The translations under genes were made by a program, and so were the position numbers. Under the pieces are notes generated by a model. That model saw only the letters and a list, made by a program, of their open reading frames with translations. It was not told the origin of the DNA and ran no database searches. This document shows positions 24,896 through 33,342 of a stretch of 64,000 bases of DNA, piece by piece; within the stretch, counting starts at the first letter, position 1, and each line of letters begins with the position of its first letter. The DNA is from an uncultured Bacteroidales bacterium (GTDB taxonomy: Bacteria > Bacteroidota > Bacteroidia > Bacteroidales > UBA3824): the NCBI GenBank assembly GCA_905234655.1, contig CAJOJG010000017.1, positions 1 to 64,000 on the forward strand, given 5' to 3'.

Positions 24896-25474
24896 ATGGC
24901 GGTCACTGGTCTGTACTTCGGGTCGTTCAACCCCGTGCACAACGGGCATCTGATGCTCGCGAACTACCTCGTGGAAAACTCGGGGCTTGATGTTCTGTGG
25001 TTTGTCATCAGCCCACAGAACCCTTTCAAGACCAAGGAATCACTGCTGCCTGACTACCAGCGGCTCGAACTGATGAACCGCGCAATAGAGGGCTATAAAA
25101 AATTTGCGGCTTGCGACATCGAGTTTTCGATGCCCAAGCCGTCTTATACTATCGACACCCTCACCTATCTGAAAGAAAAATATCCTAAGCGCGAGTTTGC
25201 GCTCATCATGGGCACTGACAATCTCGAAAGGCTCGACCGCTGGAAGAATTACGAACAAATCCTCAACAACCACAAAATCATTGTCTTTCCCCGCAATGGC
25301 TCCGACGGCGGCTCTCTCCGCTCCCACCCCAATATCCAAATCGTGAACACTCCTATTATAGAGGTGTCCAGCACTTTCATCCGCGAATCCGTCCGCGCCG
25401 GAAAGGATGTGAGGTTCTTCATGCCGGAAAGGGTTTTCCAATATATCGATGAAATGAATTTCTGGAAACGGTAG
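24896..25474 (+). CDS. nadD: Nicotinate-nucleotide adenylyltransferase
   Basis: This 192-aa cytosolic enzyme makes deamido-NAD from nicotinate mononucleotide and ATP. The nucleotidyltransferase motif GSFNPVHNGH (HxGH) lies at residue 9, MPKPSYTIDTL and MGTDNLERLDRWKNYEQI in the centre, and VSSTFIRE (ISSTxIR) near residue 160, all diagnostic for NadD. Length is normal. Confidence 0.93.
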   Translation: MAVTGLYFGSFNPVHNGHLMLANYLVENSGLDVLWFVISPQNPFKTKESLLPDYQRLELMNRAIEGYKKFAACDIEFSMPKPSYTIDTLTYLKEKYPKREFALIMGTDNLERLDRWKNYEQILNNHKIIVFPRNGSDGGSLRSHPNIQIVNTPIIEVSSTFIRESVRAGKDVRFFMPERVFQYIDEMNFWKR

Positions 25475-25498
25475 TTTTTTTCCACTATGAAATAAAGA

Positions 25499-25528
25499 AA
25501 TGCCCGGCGGATTTGCGCCGGGCTTTTG
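25499..25528 (+). terminator. Terminator after nadD
   Basis: Perfect stem gcccggcg / cgccgggc with a six-base loop and a short T-run, 27 nt past the stop. Confidence 0.8.
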
Positions 25529-25567
25529 GATTTTGATTTTTAAGTTGATGTTCTGTGTGTGGCTGTC

Positions 25568-25733
25568 TTAGTCGAGGTAGTCGTTGCGGTAGTACTGGTT
25601 GCCGTCGGGACTGCTTGCGGCGAGTAGGACTGGTACAGTGGGCAGTTCGAGGACTTCGATCATGGGTGGCGTGTAGGGCTTCTTGGATGCGCCTACGGGC
25701 GTTGGTACTGTTGTTTCTATTGGTGTTTCCATT
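25568..25733 (-). pseudogene. Frameshifted short peptide gene (KPYxPPxIEV type)
   Basis: Reading minus from ATG 25733 gives METPIETTVPTPVGASK. A one-base shift at aagaaag then continues KPYTPPMIEVLELPTVPVLLAASS..YYRNDYLD to the TAA at 25570-25568. As a single peptide of about 54 residues it resembles the short 'KPYxxPxIEVxEL...LAGSS' proteins that are common and uncharacterised in Bacteroidales. In the strict frame of the ATG the product is nonsensical, so the gene is either broken here or the shift is a sequence error. It lies just downstream of the decayed InlB/GLUG gene on the same strand. Confidence 0.5.
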
Positions 25734-25738
25734 GGTTT

Positions 25739-26617
25739 TTAGTATTTAAGTTTGTATGTTTTGTTGTTGATGAGGACGATGACGATGCCGGGGCGAGGCG
25801 GCAGGTGGATTTCGTCGCGGTCGGTGGCGGTGATGCCTTTGAACTGCCATTTAGAGTCTATCGTCGTGGTCTTTTCGACGGTGCGGACGAGCGTTACGCC
25901 AGTGAAGGTAATGCCGCCTTCGATGTCCGCTGTGGGTTTGAAAAGGTAGGGCGTGTCGGGGTCTGTGGTGGTGACGGCAGTGGATGCCTCGGCTACCCAC
26001 CATTTGTCGTCCTGTTCGTAGATACGGTCGATGGTGTGAAGTGTGCCGTTAAGGACAGATGCATCGAAGGCGAAGGGAAGCATTATCGTCGAGGTCTGGT
26101 AGCCGACGATGCCGCCGACTTTGTCAGAGCCTTTGATTGTGCTGTTGACGAGTATTACGTTCTGGACAGTGCCTTTGTACATGTTGCCGAAAAGACCTTT
26201 GTATGTGCCGGAAGTGGATGTGATTTTGATTCCGCTGATGGTGTGGTTGCCGCCGTCGTAGATGCCGTGGAATGATTTCCCACTTGGCGTAGAATGTGCG
26301 GTCGCCAGTAGAGCCGGACTTGATTTTCGTTACGGCCGTGCCGCTGAAATCTTCGTTTTCGTACCAGCCCATGAAGTCGTAGCCGTCCCGCTTTGGGGTG
26401 TGTAGGGTGATGTCTTTGGATTCGATTGTGTATTTGGTGGGTGTCCATTTGGCGTAGAGCGTATAGTCGCGGGGTTCGGCAGAGGGGATCTGGGTGATTT
26501 GGCTGCCTGAAAAGTCGGCTTCGTAGTACCAAGCGGCGGTGTAGCCAAGTTTTTCGGGCGTTGGAAAAAACAAACTTTACTTTTTGTAAAGTCGGTGGTT
26601 TTGGTGTTGTTTCTCAT
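25739..26617 (-). pseudogene. Decayed surface protein with InlB B-repeats and GLUG-like repeat
   Basis: Minus-strand pieces in different frames make up one degraded gene. From 26617 a start region MRNNTKTTDFTKSK is read, then frame changes. Two Listeria-Bacteroides (InlB B) repeats follow: KLGYTAAWYYEADFSG..YTLYAKW and RDGYDFMGWYENEDFSG..RTFYAKW. After another shift near 26275 comes a GLUG-type repeat (HGIYDGGNHTISGIKI..GLFGNMYKGTVQNVILVN) and a C-terminal domain ending NNKTYKLKY at 25739. The InlB repeat jumps into the middle of the GLUG unit, so sequence is missing as well as shifted. The intact relative would be a large exported adhesin-like protein. No signal peptide remains. Confidence 0.7.
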
Positions 26618-26934
26618 ATTTTATGCTTTAAAAAATTTATGTGATTTTTTGATTTCCTGACAAAGTTATGAAACATAAAAATATTTTTGGTTGGCATGGG
26701 CAAACTTTCGGTTGGCATAGAGGGTATTTTGTTGTTACAGGTATCTGTGGCGGGGGTCGGTTTTTTGGGATTTTTGATGAAAAATAGCGGATTTTGGTGG
26801 GTTTAACGATTTGTTAACATTGGGAAGTTGCGGGAAGTCGACTTTTTGTAAGGTTTGGTTAGAAAGTAAAGTTTCGGGTGAAGTGGATTGTGGTAATGTG
26901 GTGTGGGCGAAGGGATTCGCTATGAGGTGGAAAT

Positions 26935-27050
26935 TTTTTTGGTCACGGAAAACACGGAAGGGAGGATGTTTTTCTGTGTTTTCTGTGTTTTCCGTGTCCA
27001 AAAAAGATTTTAACTACGAAAAACACGAAAAACACGAAATTTTACGGGCT
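26935..27050. repeat. Word-repeat inverted repeat (GAAAAACAC / GTGTTTTC)
   Basis: ggtcacggaaaacacggaag can pair with tctgtgttttctgtgttttccgtgtcc, and a second array 'acgaaaaacacgaaaaacacgaaa' follows. The surrounding stretch 26618-27178 holds no gene I can support, only AT-rich, G-skewed sequence and this element. Confidence 0.65.
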
Positions 27051-27178
27051 GTGGGGCGGTATTTGTATAGATATGAGTTAACAGGGGCAAAGGTAATTGT
27101 TTTTCGGAATTGCAAAAAATAATTTTCAGATTTCAAAATATTGTTGCATCTTTGCATTGTCATCAAAAATTGCAGGCT

Positions 27179-28478
27179 ATGAAAAAGATTCCAATCGGCA
27201 TACAGTCGTTTTCGGCGTTGATAAGGGAGGGTTTTGTCTATCTCGACAAGACGGATATGATTTATAATATCGCCAATACCAAGGCGTGTTATTTCCTGTC
27301 GCGACCGAGGCGGTTTGGCAAAAGCCTTACGCTCAGTACGTTGCATGAATATTTCGACGGACAGAAGGATTTGTTTGTCGGCACGAAGATGGAACAATTG
27401 GAACAGAAATGGGAAACGTATCCGGTGCTGCATTTTGATTTCAACAATGAGGAATACAAAACTTCAAATGACGTGAAGTCGCGTATCAATTATTATTTGT
27501 CGCAATACGAAAAAATCTACGGTCATGATGTGGCAAGCGAAACGATTGCGCAACGGTTTGAGTCGTTGGTAAAAGCCGCTGCATCACAGACCGGCAAAAA
27601 GGTCGTCGTACTCGTTGACGAATATGACAAGCCATTGATTAACAATATTTTGAACGACGACCTCAAAGACGAAATCCGCACCGTCCTAAAACCGTTTTAT
27701 GGCGTGTTGAAGACCTGCGACGACAATATCAAGATTGCGTTCATCACCGGCGTTACTCGTTTCAGCAAGGTGAGCCTTTTCAGCGACATCAACAATCTTT
27801 CCGACATATCGCAAGAGCGCGAGTTTTCAACGCTTTGCGGAATCACCGAACAAGAAATCCACGAGCAACTCGACGGTTATGTGCAGGAAATGGCGACTGC
27901 CAACGGCATCAGCAAAGAGGATTGCTACAAGGAACTCAAAACATGGTATGAAGGCTATCATTTCAGCAAAAATGTGGTTGACATATACAATCCGTTCGGT
28001 CTAATGAAGGCGTTGCATAGTCAAGAGTTCAGCGATTATTGGTTTGAGAGCGGCACGCCGACTTTCCTCGTCAAGGTGATTAAGAAACACAACATGAATC
28101 TCTGCGACCTCGACAATGTGCGCAGGACCGAGCAACAGTTGGCGAAGATTGACAATTTCAACAACGACCCCGTGCCGTTGCTTTATCAGAGCGGATACCT
28201 GACTATCAAGGGTTACGACCCGGTTCTGAAACGCTACACGCTGTCTATGCCCAACAAGGAAATCGGCGAGGCGTTGCCGAAAGTCATCCTCAATTTCAAC
28301 TTTCCGAAGACCGACGGCGGCGAAGTTCAAGGTAGATAAGTCCGCAAAAGATGCCCTCGACCAAATCAACAGCAAGGAATACGCTATTCCGTTCAGCGTT
28401 GACGACAGGAAACTATACAAGGTCGGCGTAAGTTTCTCGTCTGAGACACGAAAAATCGCCGAATGGGTGAAAGGATAG
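27179..28478 (+). pseudogene. AAA-ATPase-like / DUF1703 nuclease protein, internally deleted
   Basis: From ATG 27179 the N-terminus is the AAA-ATPase-like domain: GIQSFSALIREGFVYLDKT, Walker A-like SRPRRFGKSLTLSTL, Walker B KKVVVLVDEYDKPLI, and IAFITGVTRFSKVSLFSDINNL. The frame stops at 28339 after NFPKTDGGEVQGR. A different frame then reads SAKDALDQINSKEYAIPFSVDDRKLYKVGVSFSSETRKIAEW to TAG 28476-28478, the normal C-terminus of the DUF1703 PD-(D/E)XK domain. About 100 residues carrying the nuclease core are lost and the ends are out of frame. These proteins are multi-copy, mobile-like genes of unclear function in Bacteroidota. The deletion mirrors that in gmd. Confidence 0.85.
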
Positions 28479-28517
28479 ATTTGTAGTTGTATATTGAAGG
28501 ATAAAAAATCCCGTCCG

Positions 28518-29915
28518 TCATTCCCTTCTCAGCGCGTCGAGCGGGTCGATGCTGGCAGCGCGGTTAGCGGGATAGACGGAGGCGAGGACGCTGACGACCA
28601 CAGAAAACAGAATCGCCGCCAATGCCAATGTCCATGAAAAATCAAAAAATTCAAGGTTGCAGCCGATGATTTTGCCGATTTGGGTGTTTGCAAACGAACT
28701 TGCAGCCTGGGACGCGAGTTTGGCGCCAGCAACGCCACACACACCGCCAACAAAACCTATGAACGCCGCCTCGACGTAGAATATCAACTTAATCTGGAAC
28801 TGTGTGCCGCCGAGCGACTTCATGATTCCAATCTCCTTGCGCCGCTCGTAAATCGCCATTATCAGGGTGTTGACAATCCCCAAAACCGACACCACCAACG
28901 CGATGACTCCCACGGCCGCAAATATGGAATCCAACATGAGGAAAAGATTTTCGATGTCGTCGAGTTTGTCGCCGACGGAAAAGACCTGAAGCCCCATTTC
29001 TTCAAGCCAGAACTTGACAGTCTTGAGGTTGCGGTGCTCCTTTACGCGGACGTGGACGGAGCCATACTTGTTCTTGCTGTCAATCTTGCCGTCCATGATG
29101 TCGTATATGCTGCGCAGGTCGATGCAAGGCACGTAGTCGATGGCCTTCGACGGAATGAAGACATCGGAACTGTTAAAAACGCCGGACGAAAACGCGCCGT
29201 TGTCGATAATGCCGGCGATACGGAGCGAGGTGTATTCATTGCTGAGCGGCAGTTCGTTCTTGCGTGGGTTCGCGGTGCTGAATTTTGAAACGTCAAAAAC
29301 CCTCGTGACGACAGTCAACTCCTTGCCTATCACTGAATCCAACGGCAGGACAAGCACATCGCCGCCCAGCCCTACATTGTCGCTCTCGCCTTCGATGAGG
29401 ATTTTCATCTGCTGGAGCATCTGGCGGCTGACGATGACCCTCGGCTCGTCTGCGGACTTGAAAAACCGGCCGCGTGTGATGTTGATGAAAGGCGGATAGC
29501 CGCCCATCTCCATCGGCACGGCCTTGAGGCTCGCCTTCACGGAACGTCCGGCGAGTTGGATTGTGGCAGGCTTGGAAACTATCGGGAAGGCAATCGCCAC
29601 CTCGTTCCATTCGCCAATGCCCGAGATGACAGAATCATTAAGCGGCACTTCCTCCTTATTCTGTGAAAGGATATTGGTTCCACGGCTCGAGCCAGGGTCG
29701 TCGGGGTCGATGGCACGGCTCGTGGCGGTAAGGCCTGTGAAAATGTCGTTATTTTCCATCGAAAGAGAGATGTTTTCCGTAATGCCCTGCGCAAACGAAA
29801 TCATCGCCGCAAGCGAGCCGATGCCGACCGCCACGCCGAGGGACGTGAGGATTGTGCGCATAGTGTTGCGGCGCAGGTTGTAAAATGCAAGTATGGCTAT
29901 ATCAGAGGCTTTCAT
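28518..29915 (-). CDS. MacB/FtsX-type ABC transporter permease
   Basis: This 465-aa inner-membrane protein has an N-terminal helix (NTMRTILTSLGVAVGIGSLAAMISFAQG), a large periplasmic MacB_PCD-type domain (residues ~45-320) and three C-terminal helices of the FtsX domain with AIYERRKEIGIMKSLGGTQFQIKLIF. This arrangement drives extrusion of lipoproteins, peptides or antibiotics across the envelope by mechanotransmission rather than by transport through the membrane. The ATPase gene overlaps its start by 4 nt. No membrane-fusion protein gene is adjacent. Confidence 0.9.
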   Translation of the reverse strand: MKASDIAILAFYNLRRNTMRTILTSLGVAVGIGSLAAMISFAQGITENISLSMENNDIFTGLTATSRAIDPDDPGSSRGTNILSQNKEEVPLNDSVISGIGEWNEVAIAFPIVSKPATIQLAGRSVKASLKAVPMEMGGYPPFINITRGRFFKSADEPRVIVSRQMLQQMKILIEGESDNVGLGGDVLVLPLDSVIGKELTVVTRVFDVSKFSTANPRKNELPLSNEYTSLRIAGIIDNGAFSSGVFNSSDVFIPSKAIDYVPCIDLRSIYDIMDGKIDSKNKYGSVHVRVKEHRNLKTVKFWLEEMGLQVFSVGDKLDDIENLFLMLDSIFAAVGVIALVVSVLGIVNTLIMAIYERRKEIGIMKSLGGTQFQIKLIFYVEAAFIGFVGGVCGVAGAKLASQAASSFANTQIGKIIGCNLEFFDFSWTLALAAILFSVVVSVLASVYPANRAASIDPLDALRRE

Positions 29916-30607
29916 GGATTTGGGTTCGTGGAAATTTTAATAATCTCGCCGTCGGAGAGCAGCACGGTCTTATGCGACACACGCCCGGCGGTCTCCTTGT
30001 CGTGCGTCACCATGACGATAGTGATGTGGTGCTTTTGGTTGAACATCTGCAACAACGCGATAATCTCCGCCGAAGTCGCAGTGTCGAGGTTTCCCGTCGG
30101 CTCGTCGGCGAGGATGATTTTGGGCTTGTTGGCGAGTGCGCGGGCGATGGCGACACGCTGTGCCTCGCCGCCCGAAAGTTCCGAGGGATAATGGAGCGCA
30201 CGGTTGTACAGCCCCATGTTGTACAATAATTCACACGCCCTCGTCTCGCGGAGCCGCCGTGGATAGTTGCTGAAAATCAGCGGCAACTTCACATTGTCAA
30301 TCGCCGTGCGCGAAGGAATGAGGTTAAAGGACTGGAAAATCATCCCGACAGTGAACTTGCGGTACTGTGAGAGTTGCTTTTCGCTCATCGTCAGGATATT
30401 GACTCCACCGACAGACACGCTCCCCTCGGCGGTAGTGTCCATGCCGCCCAAGAGGTTGAGGAGCGTCGATTTTCCCGAGCCGCTCTTTCCCACAATCGAC
30501 ACAAACTCGCCTTCCTCAACGTCGAAATTGATGTTGCGGAGGGCGTAGATTTTGTTGTCGCCCTTGTAATATGTCTTGCAAAGATTGCTAACTTTTACTA
30601 ATGCCAA
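29912..30607 (-). CDS. MacB/LolD-type ABC transporter ATPase
   Basis: This 231-aa ATPase has Walker A GKSGSGKST, the Q-loop GMIFQSFNLIPSRT, signature LSGGEAQRVAIARAL and Walker B IILADEPTGNLD, all typical of the LolD/MacB subfamily. It powers the FtsX-type permease encoded immediately downstream; the two genes overlap by 4 nt and form one operon. Confidence 0.93.
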   Translation of the reverse strand: MALVKVSNLCKTYYKGDNKIYALRNINFDVEEGEFVSIVGKSGSGKSTLLNLLGGMDTTAEGSVSVGGVNILTMSEKQLSQYRKFTVGMIFQSFNLIPSRTAIDNVKLPLIFSNYPRRLRETRACELLYNMGLYNRALHYPSELSGGEAQRVAIARALANKPKIILADEPTGNLDTATSAEIIALLQMFNQKHHITIVMVTHDKETAGRVSHKTVLLSDGEIIKISTNPNP

Positions 30608-30696
30608 TTTTTTTTGCTAAATTTTTGCGGTAAAGATAGGAATTTTTTTTTAAATTTACACCGCAAAAAATACAAACATTTTTTACAAAATTAATC

Positions 30697-31626
30697 ATGC
30701 AGTTCAAAGACTATTACAAGATACTCGAAGTAGAGCCCACGGCCACTGCGGACCAGATAAAAAAATCGTACCGCAGGCTCGCCATGACCTACCATCCCGA
30801 CCGCAACCCCGGCAACAAGGCCGCCGAGGACATGTTCAAGGAAATCAACGAGGCATACGACGTGTTGAGCAACGCCGAAAAGCGCAAAAAATTCGACCTC
30901 ATGCGAAACGGCAAGACAAACACGACAGACTTCTACACAAAGAACAGCGGCTCTTCATATTCCAGCAAATCATCCACCACATCCACCGGCTCGAAGTCCA
31001 CGAGCAAGGCGCAGAAGGACGCCGACGACTTCGACCTCGACCTCGAATATTTCAAACGCAAGACGAGCGAATATTCCGACTTCTTCAACAACTTCTTCCG
31101 CAACAGCACCCTGTTCAAGGGCGACGACTTCACCGGCTCCATAAACATCACGCTCCAGGAGGCCTACACCGGCTCGAAGCGCATCATCGAAATCCTCGGT
31201 CAAAAACTCCGCATCACCATACAGCCGGGCATCGCCGACGACCAACTCCTCAAAATCCCCGAGCAGGGCTACCCCGGCATCGCTGGCGGTAAGAAGGGCG
31301 ACTTGTATGTGAGGGTAAAAATCGACAAGGACAACTATTTCACACGGCGCGGCGACGAGTTGTTCACGGAAATATACGTTGATATTTTCAAGGTGCTGCT
31401 CGGCGGCGACATACTCCTCCGCACGCTCTCCGGCGACATCAAAATCACAATCCCCCAGGGCATCGAATATGGCAAGCAACTCCGCGTCAAAGGCAAGGGA
31501 ATGCCAGTCTATAACGTCCCGGGAATGTACGGCGACCTGTTCGTGAAAGTCAAATATTTCATTCCAAAAGACCTCACCGAGGAGCAGATAGACCTCATCA
31601 AGCAGGCGGCGGAAATCAAGAAGTAA
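30697..31626 (+). CDS. DnaJ-class co-chaperone (CbpA-like)
   Basis: This 309-aa protein has a J domain (residues 4-70, with the Hsp70-activating MTYHPDRNPGN), a Ser/Thr-rich linker (SGSSYSSKSSTTSTGSKS) instead of a Gly/Phe region, and two C-terminal substrate-binding domains (from NITLQEAYTGSKRII to the end). There is no zinc-finger CxxCxGxG region, so it is CbpA-like rather than true DnaJ. It stimulates DnaK in the cytosol. It is transcribed divergently from the ABC transporter and is followed closely by a barrel protein gene. Confidence 0.9.
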   Translation: MQFKDYYKILEVEPTATADQIKKSYRRLAMTYHPDRNPGNKAAEDMFKEINEAYDVLSNAEKRKKFDLMRNGKTNTTDFYTKNSGSSYSSKSSTTSTGSKSTSKAQKDADDFDLDLEYFKRKTSEYSDFFNNFFRNSTLFKGDDFTGSINITLQEAYTGSKRIIEILGQKLRITIQPGIADDQLLKIPEQGYPGIAGGKKGDLYVRVKIDKDNYFTRRGDELFTEIYVDIFKVLLGGDILLRTLSGDIKITIPQGIEYGKQLRVKGKGMPVYNVPGMYGDLFVKVKYFIPKDLTEEQIDLIKQAAEIKK

Positions 31627-31662
31627 TTGAAGTAATCGAAGTAATTGAAGTAATTGAAAATC
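31627..31662. repeat. GTAATTGAA tandem words
   Basis: Four near-identical 9-nt units (gaagtaatt / gaagtaatc) fill the gap between the DnaJ-like gene and the barrel gene. Only one arm is present, so no hairpin forms. Confidence 0.5.
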
Positions 31663-32256
31663 ATGGGAAAGAACACTTTATTAATAATAATGATGCTCCT
31701 TTTGATGAGCGTCGGGCGCGGATATGCGCAGTTCAGGGATTTTGAGGATGACAATTCAAATTCCAACAACAATCGTGGCAACAACACTCAGCGTTACCGC
31801 CTGATAGACCATTTGAGGTTTGGCGGCGACTTTGGACTTGGATTCGGCTCCGGCTCTTTCACCGTCCAGTTCAGCCCGCAGGTCGGCTACTGTTTTAACC
31901 AATATGTAACTGCCGGTGTGATTGGCACTTACGAATATTACAAATATGGTTCGAGTTACGGCTCGCGAGCCAGCAGCGTCTATGGCGGCGGTCTGTATGC
32001 CGATGCGACGCCACTGGATTTTTTGGTTGTCCACGCCGAGGCACAGGCGATTTGCTACGACAATTATTGGGCGAACTACAATGACCCCGACAAGAAAGTC
32101 GATGTCCCCATCCTCATCGGCGGCGGCTACCATCGCCAACTCACCGACCGCGCGTCAATGAACCTCATGTTGCTATGGAACCTCAACGCCACGAAAGGCC
32201 TTGAAAACAACACCTCGTTCCAAAATCCAATCGTGAGGGTGAATGTAACGTTCTGA
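31663..32256 (+). CDS. Small outer-membrane beta-barrel protein
   Basis: This 197-aa exported protein starts at ATG 31663 (signal MGKNTLLIIMMLLLMSVGRGYAQ; the listed TTG 31654 only adds MKI). After an Asn-rich stretch (DDNSNSNNNRGNN) come amphipathic beta-strands rich in Gly and aromatic residues (RFGGDFGLGFGSGSFTVQFSPQVGY), ending with IVRVNVTF, a terminal-Phe signal for outer-membrane insertion. It resembles OprF/OmpW-size 8-strand barrels. Substrate unknown. Confidence 0.8.
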   Translation: MGKNTLLIIMMLLLMSVGRGYAQFRDFEDDNSNSNNNRGNNTQRYRLIDHLRFGGDFGLGFGSGSFTVQFSPQVGYCFNQYVTAGVIGTYEYYKYGSSYGSRASSVYGGGLYADATPLDFLVVHAEAQAICYDNYWANYNDPDKKVDVPILIGGGYHRQLTDRASMNLMLLWNLNATKGLENNTSFQNPIVRVNVTF

Positions 32257-32273
32257 GTTTGCTATTGACAATA

Positions 32274-32318
32274 ATTATCCGTCGGCACAAAATGTTTTTG
32301 GCGCGACGGATAATTTTT
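32274..32318 (+). terminator. Terminator after the barrel gene
   Basis: Perfect 11-bp stem attatccgtcg / cgacggataat with a T-run. The reverse side is also AT-flanked, so it could serve the convergent TonB-receptor remnant. Confidence 0.85.
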
Positions 32319-32331
32319 GGCATGTACATTT

Positions 32332-32995
32332 TTACATCCTCTCTTTTTCCTCGTTTCCTGCGCCGGTGCCTTTGTACTTGGACTTTGCGGGGTTGAAGCG
32401 GTAAATGAACGTCAAATAAAAACTTCTTGTATCTGTTTTTTCAAATACACTTTGATAACCTTTTGAGGAAAATATTTTTACATCCCTGCGTTCTTTGTTG
32501 GTAATATCAGAAACTCCGGCTTCCACTATCAATGCATCTTTAAAAAACGCTTTATTAACACAAAAATCAAATGTCCAATAATTTGACTGATAGAAGTATT
32601 CTTCGTTGTGTCCCTTACTGTTGAAATAACAGTCAAGTTCAAAACTCAAACCGTTGTCAAAATCCAAACAATGGTCAATTCCCCCGATAAATCGAGCCTT
32701 GTTCAGATGTTCTGTTATTCCTTGTGAAACAAGATCTATATTTTGTTTCCTAACAGAGAGAAAAAAAGTTGGAGAATAAATGCCAAATTCAGGAGAAACA
32801 TCAAGATTTACATAAAACTGCGAAAAGTTTGTTATTTATTTTATCAGCAGCCGATATAATCCGTTCGTCAAAGTTGAGACTGTTTTCTTTGTTTTCTGAA
32901 CAATCAGTGCTCTGTTTCGCATAATAATCAACATTAAAATCAACTGACATTTTTCCTATATTTCCGTTGTAATACCATTTATATATTCACTTTGT
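32332..32995 (-). pseudogene. C-terminal remnant A of a TonB-receptor-like outer-membrane protein
   Basis: On the minus strand, one frame (from about 32830 to 32332) reads SQFYVNLDVSPEFGIYSPTF..LDFDNGLSFELDCYFNSKG.. and ends in YRFNPAKSKYKGTGAGNEEKERM. This is the carboxy end of an outer-membrane beta-barrel family 3 / TonB-dependent-receptor-like protein. Another frame upstream reads NGNIGKMSVDFNVDYYAKQ..NSLNFDERIISAADKINN, the preceding strands, and a stop separates them near 32835. The plug and most of the barrel are absent. The same C-terminal tail recurs at 35028. Base composition is AT-richer than the neighbours. Confidence 0.75.
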
Positions 32996-33024
32996 GGCAG
33001 AGAAAAATTTTAAAGTGTTTCGAT

Positions 33025-33192
33025 ATGAAAACCATACAATCAATGACAAAAGCCATCGCCGAATATTTCAAAACACAACCGAACTTGAAGACATCCTTGA
33101 CCGCTCGGTAGATCTCGTGTCAGAAAAAATGTCTTCGCCAGCGTGTCGCAGAAAGTATTAACAGAGATAAAGTTTTGATTTATGAGAGATGA
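33025..33192 (+). pseudogene. Gutted MNT-type nucleotidyltransferase remnant
   Basis: ATG 33025 reads MKTIQSMTKAIAEYFKTQPNLK, the N-terminus of small Bacteroidota MNT-domain nucleotidyltransferases (partner of HEPN toxins). A shifted frame then gives LEDILDRSVDLVSEKMSSP and a third gives SINRDKVLIYER followed by TGA, the usual C-terminus. The catalytic GSxARGE block is missing. The product is not functional. Confidence 0.6.
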
Positions 33193-33197
33193 ATTTG

Positions 33198-33242
33198 CAG
33201 CATCACCGGTCTGGGCAAGGAAGAAGTAGAAAGATTGTAAAA
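33198..33242 (+). pseudogene. Tail remnant resembling Rpn-family nuclease C-terminus
   Basis: In one frame 33198-33242 reads CSITGLGKEEVERL and stop, which looks like the last residues (..TGLsxEEIexL) of Rpn/PD-(D/E)XK transposase-like proteins. Nothing upstream matches, so only the tail survives. Low confidence because it is so short. Confidence 0.35.
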
Positions 33243-33296
33243 GAAATTATGCGCATATTTTTTTCAATATTTTTCGCTGTTGCAGTTTTGTTGCAG

Positions 33297-33342
33297 ATGA
33301 AGTCTGAAGTACAGGATTGACAAGGCGAAAAAGGGGTGAGGG
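33297..33342 (+). pseudogene. Tail of a TPR protein gene (SLKYRIDKAKKG)
   Basis: The segment agtctgaagtacaggatt..aaaaagg reads SLKYRIDKAKKG and a TGA. The same ~45 bp, with a few changes, occurs at 35918-35962 at the end of the TPR fragment. It abuts the 3' end of the ATPase gene in both places, so it marks a duplicated module boundary. Confidence 0.5.
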
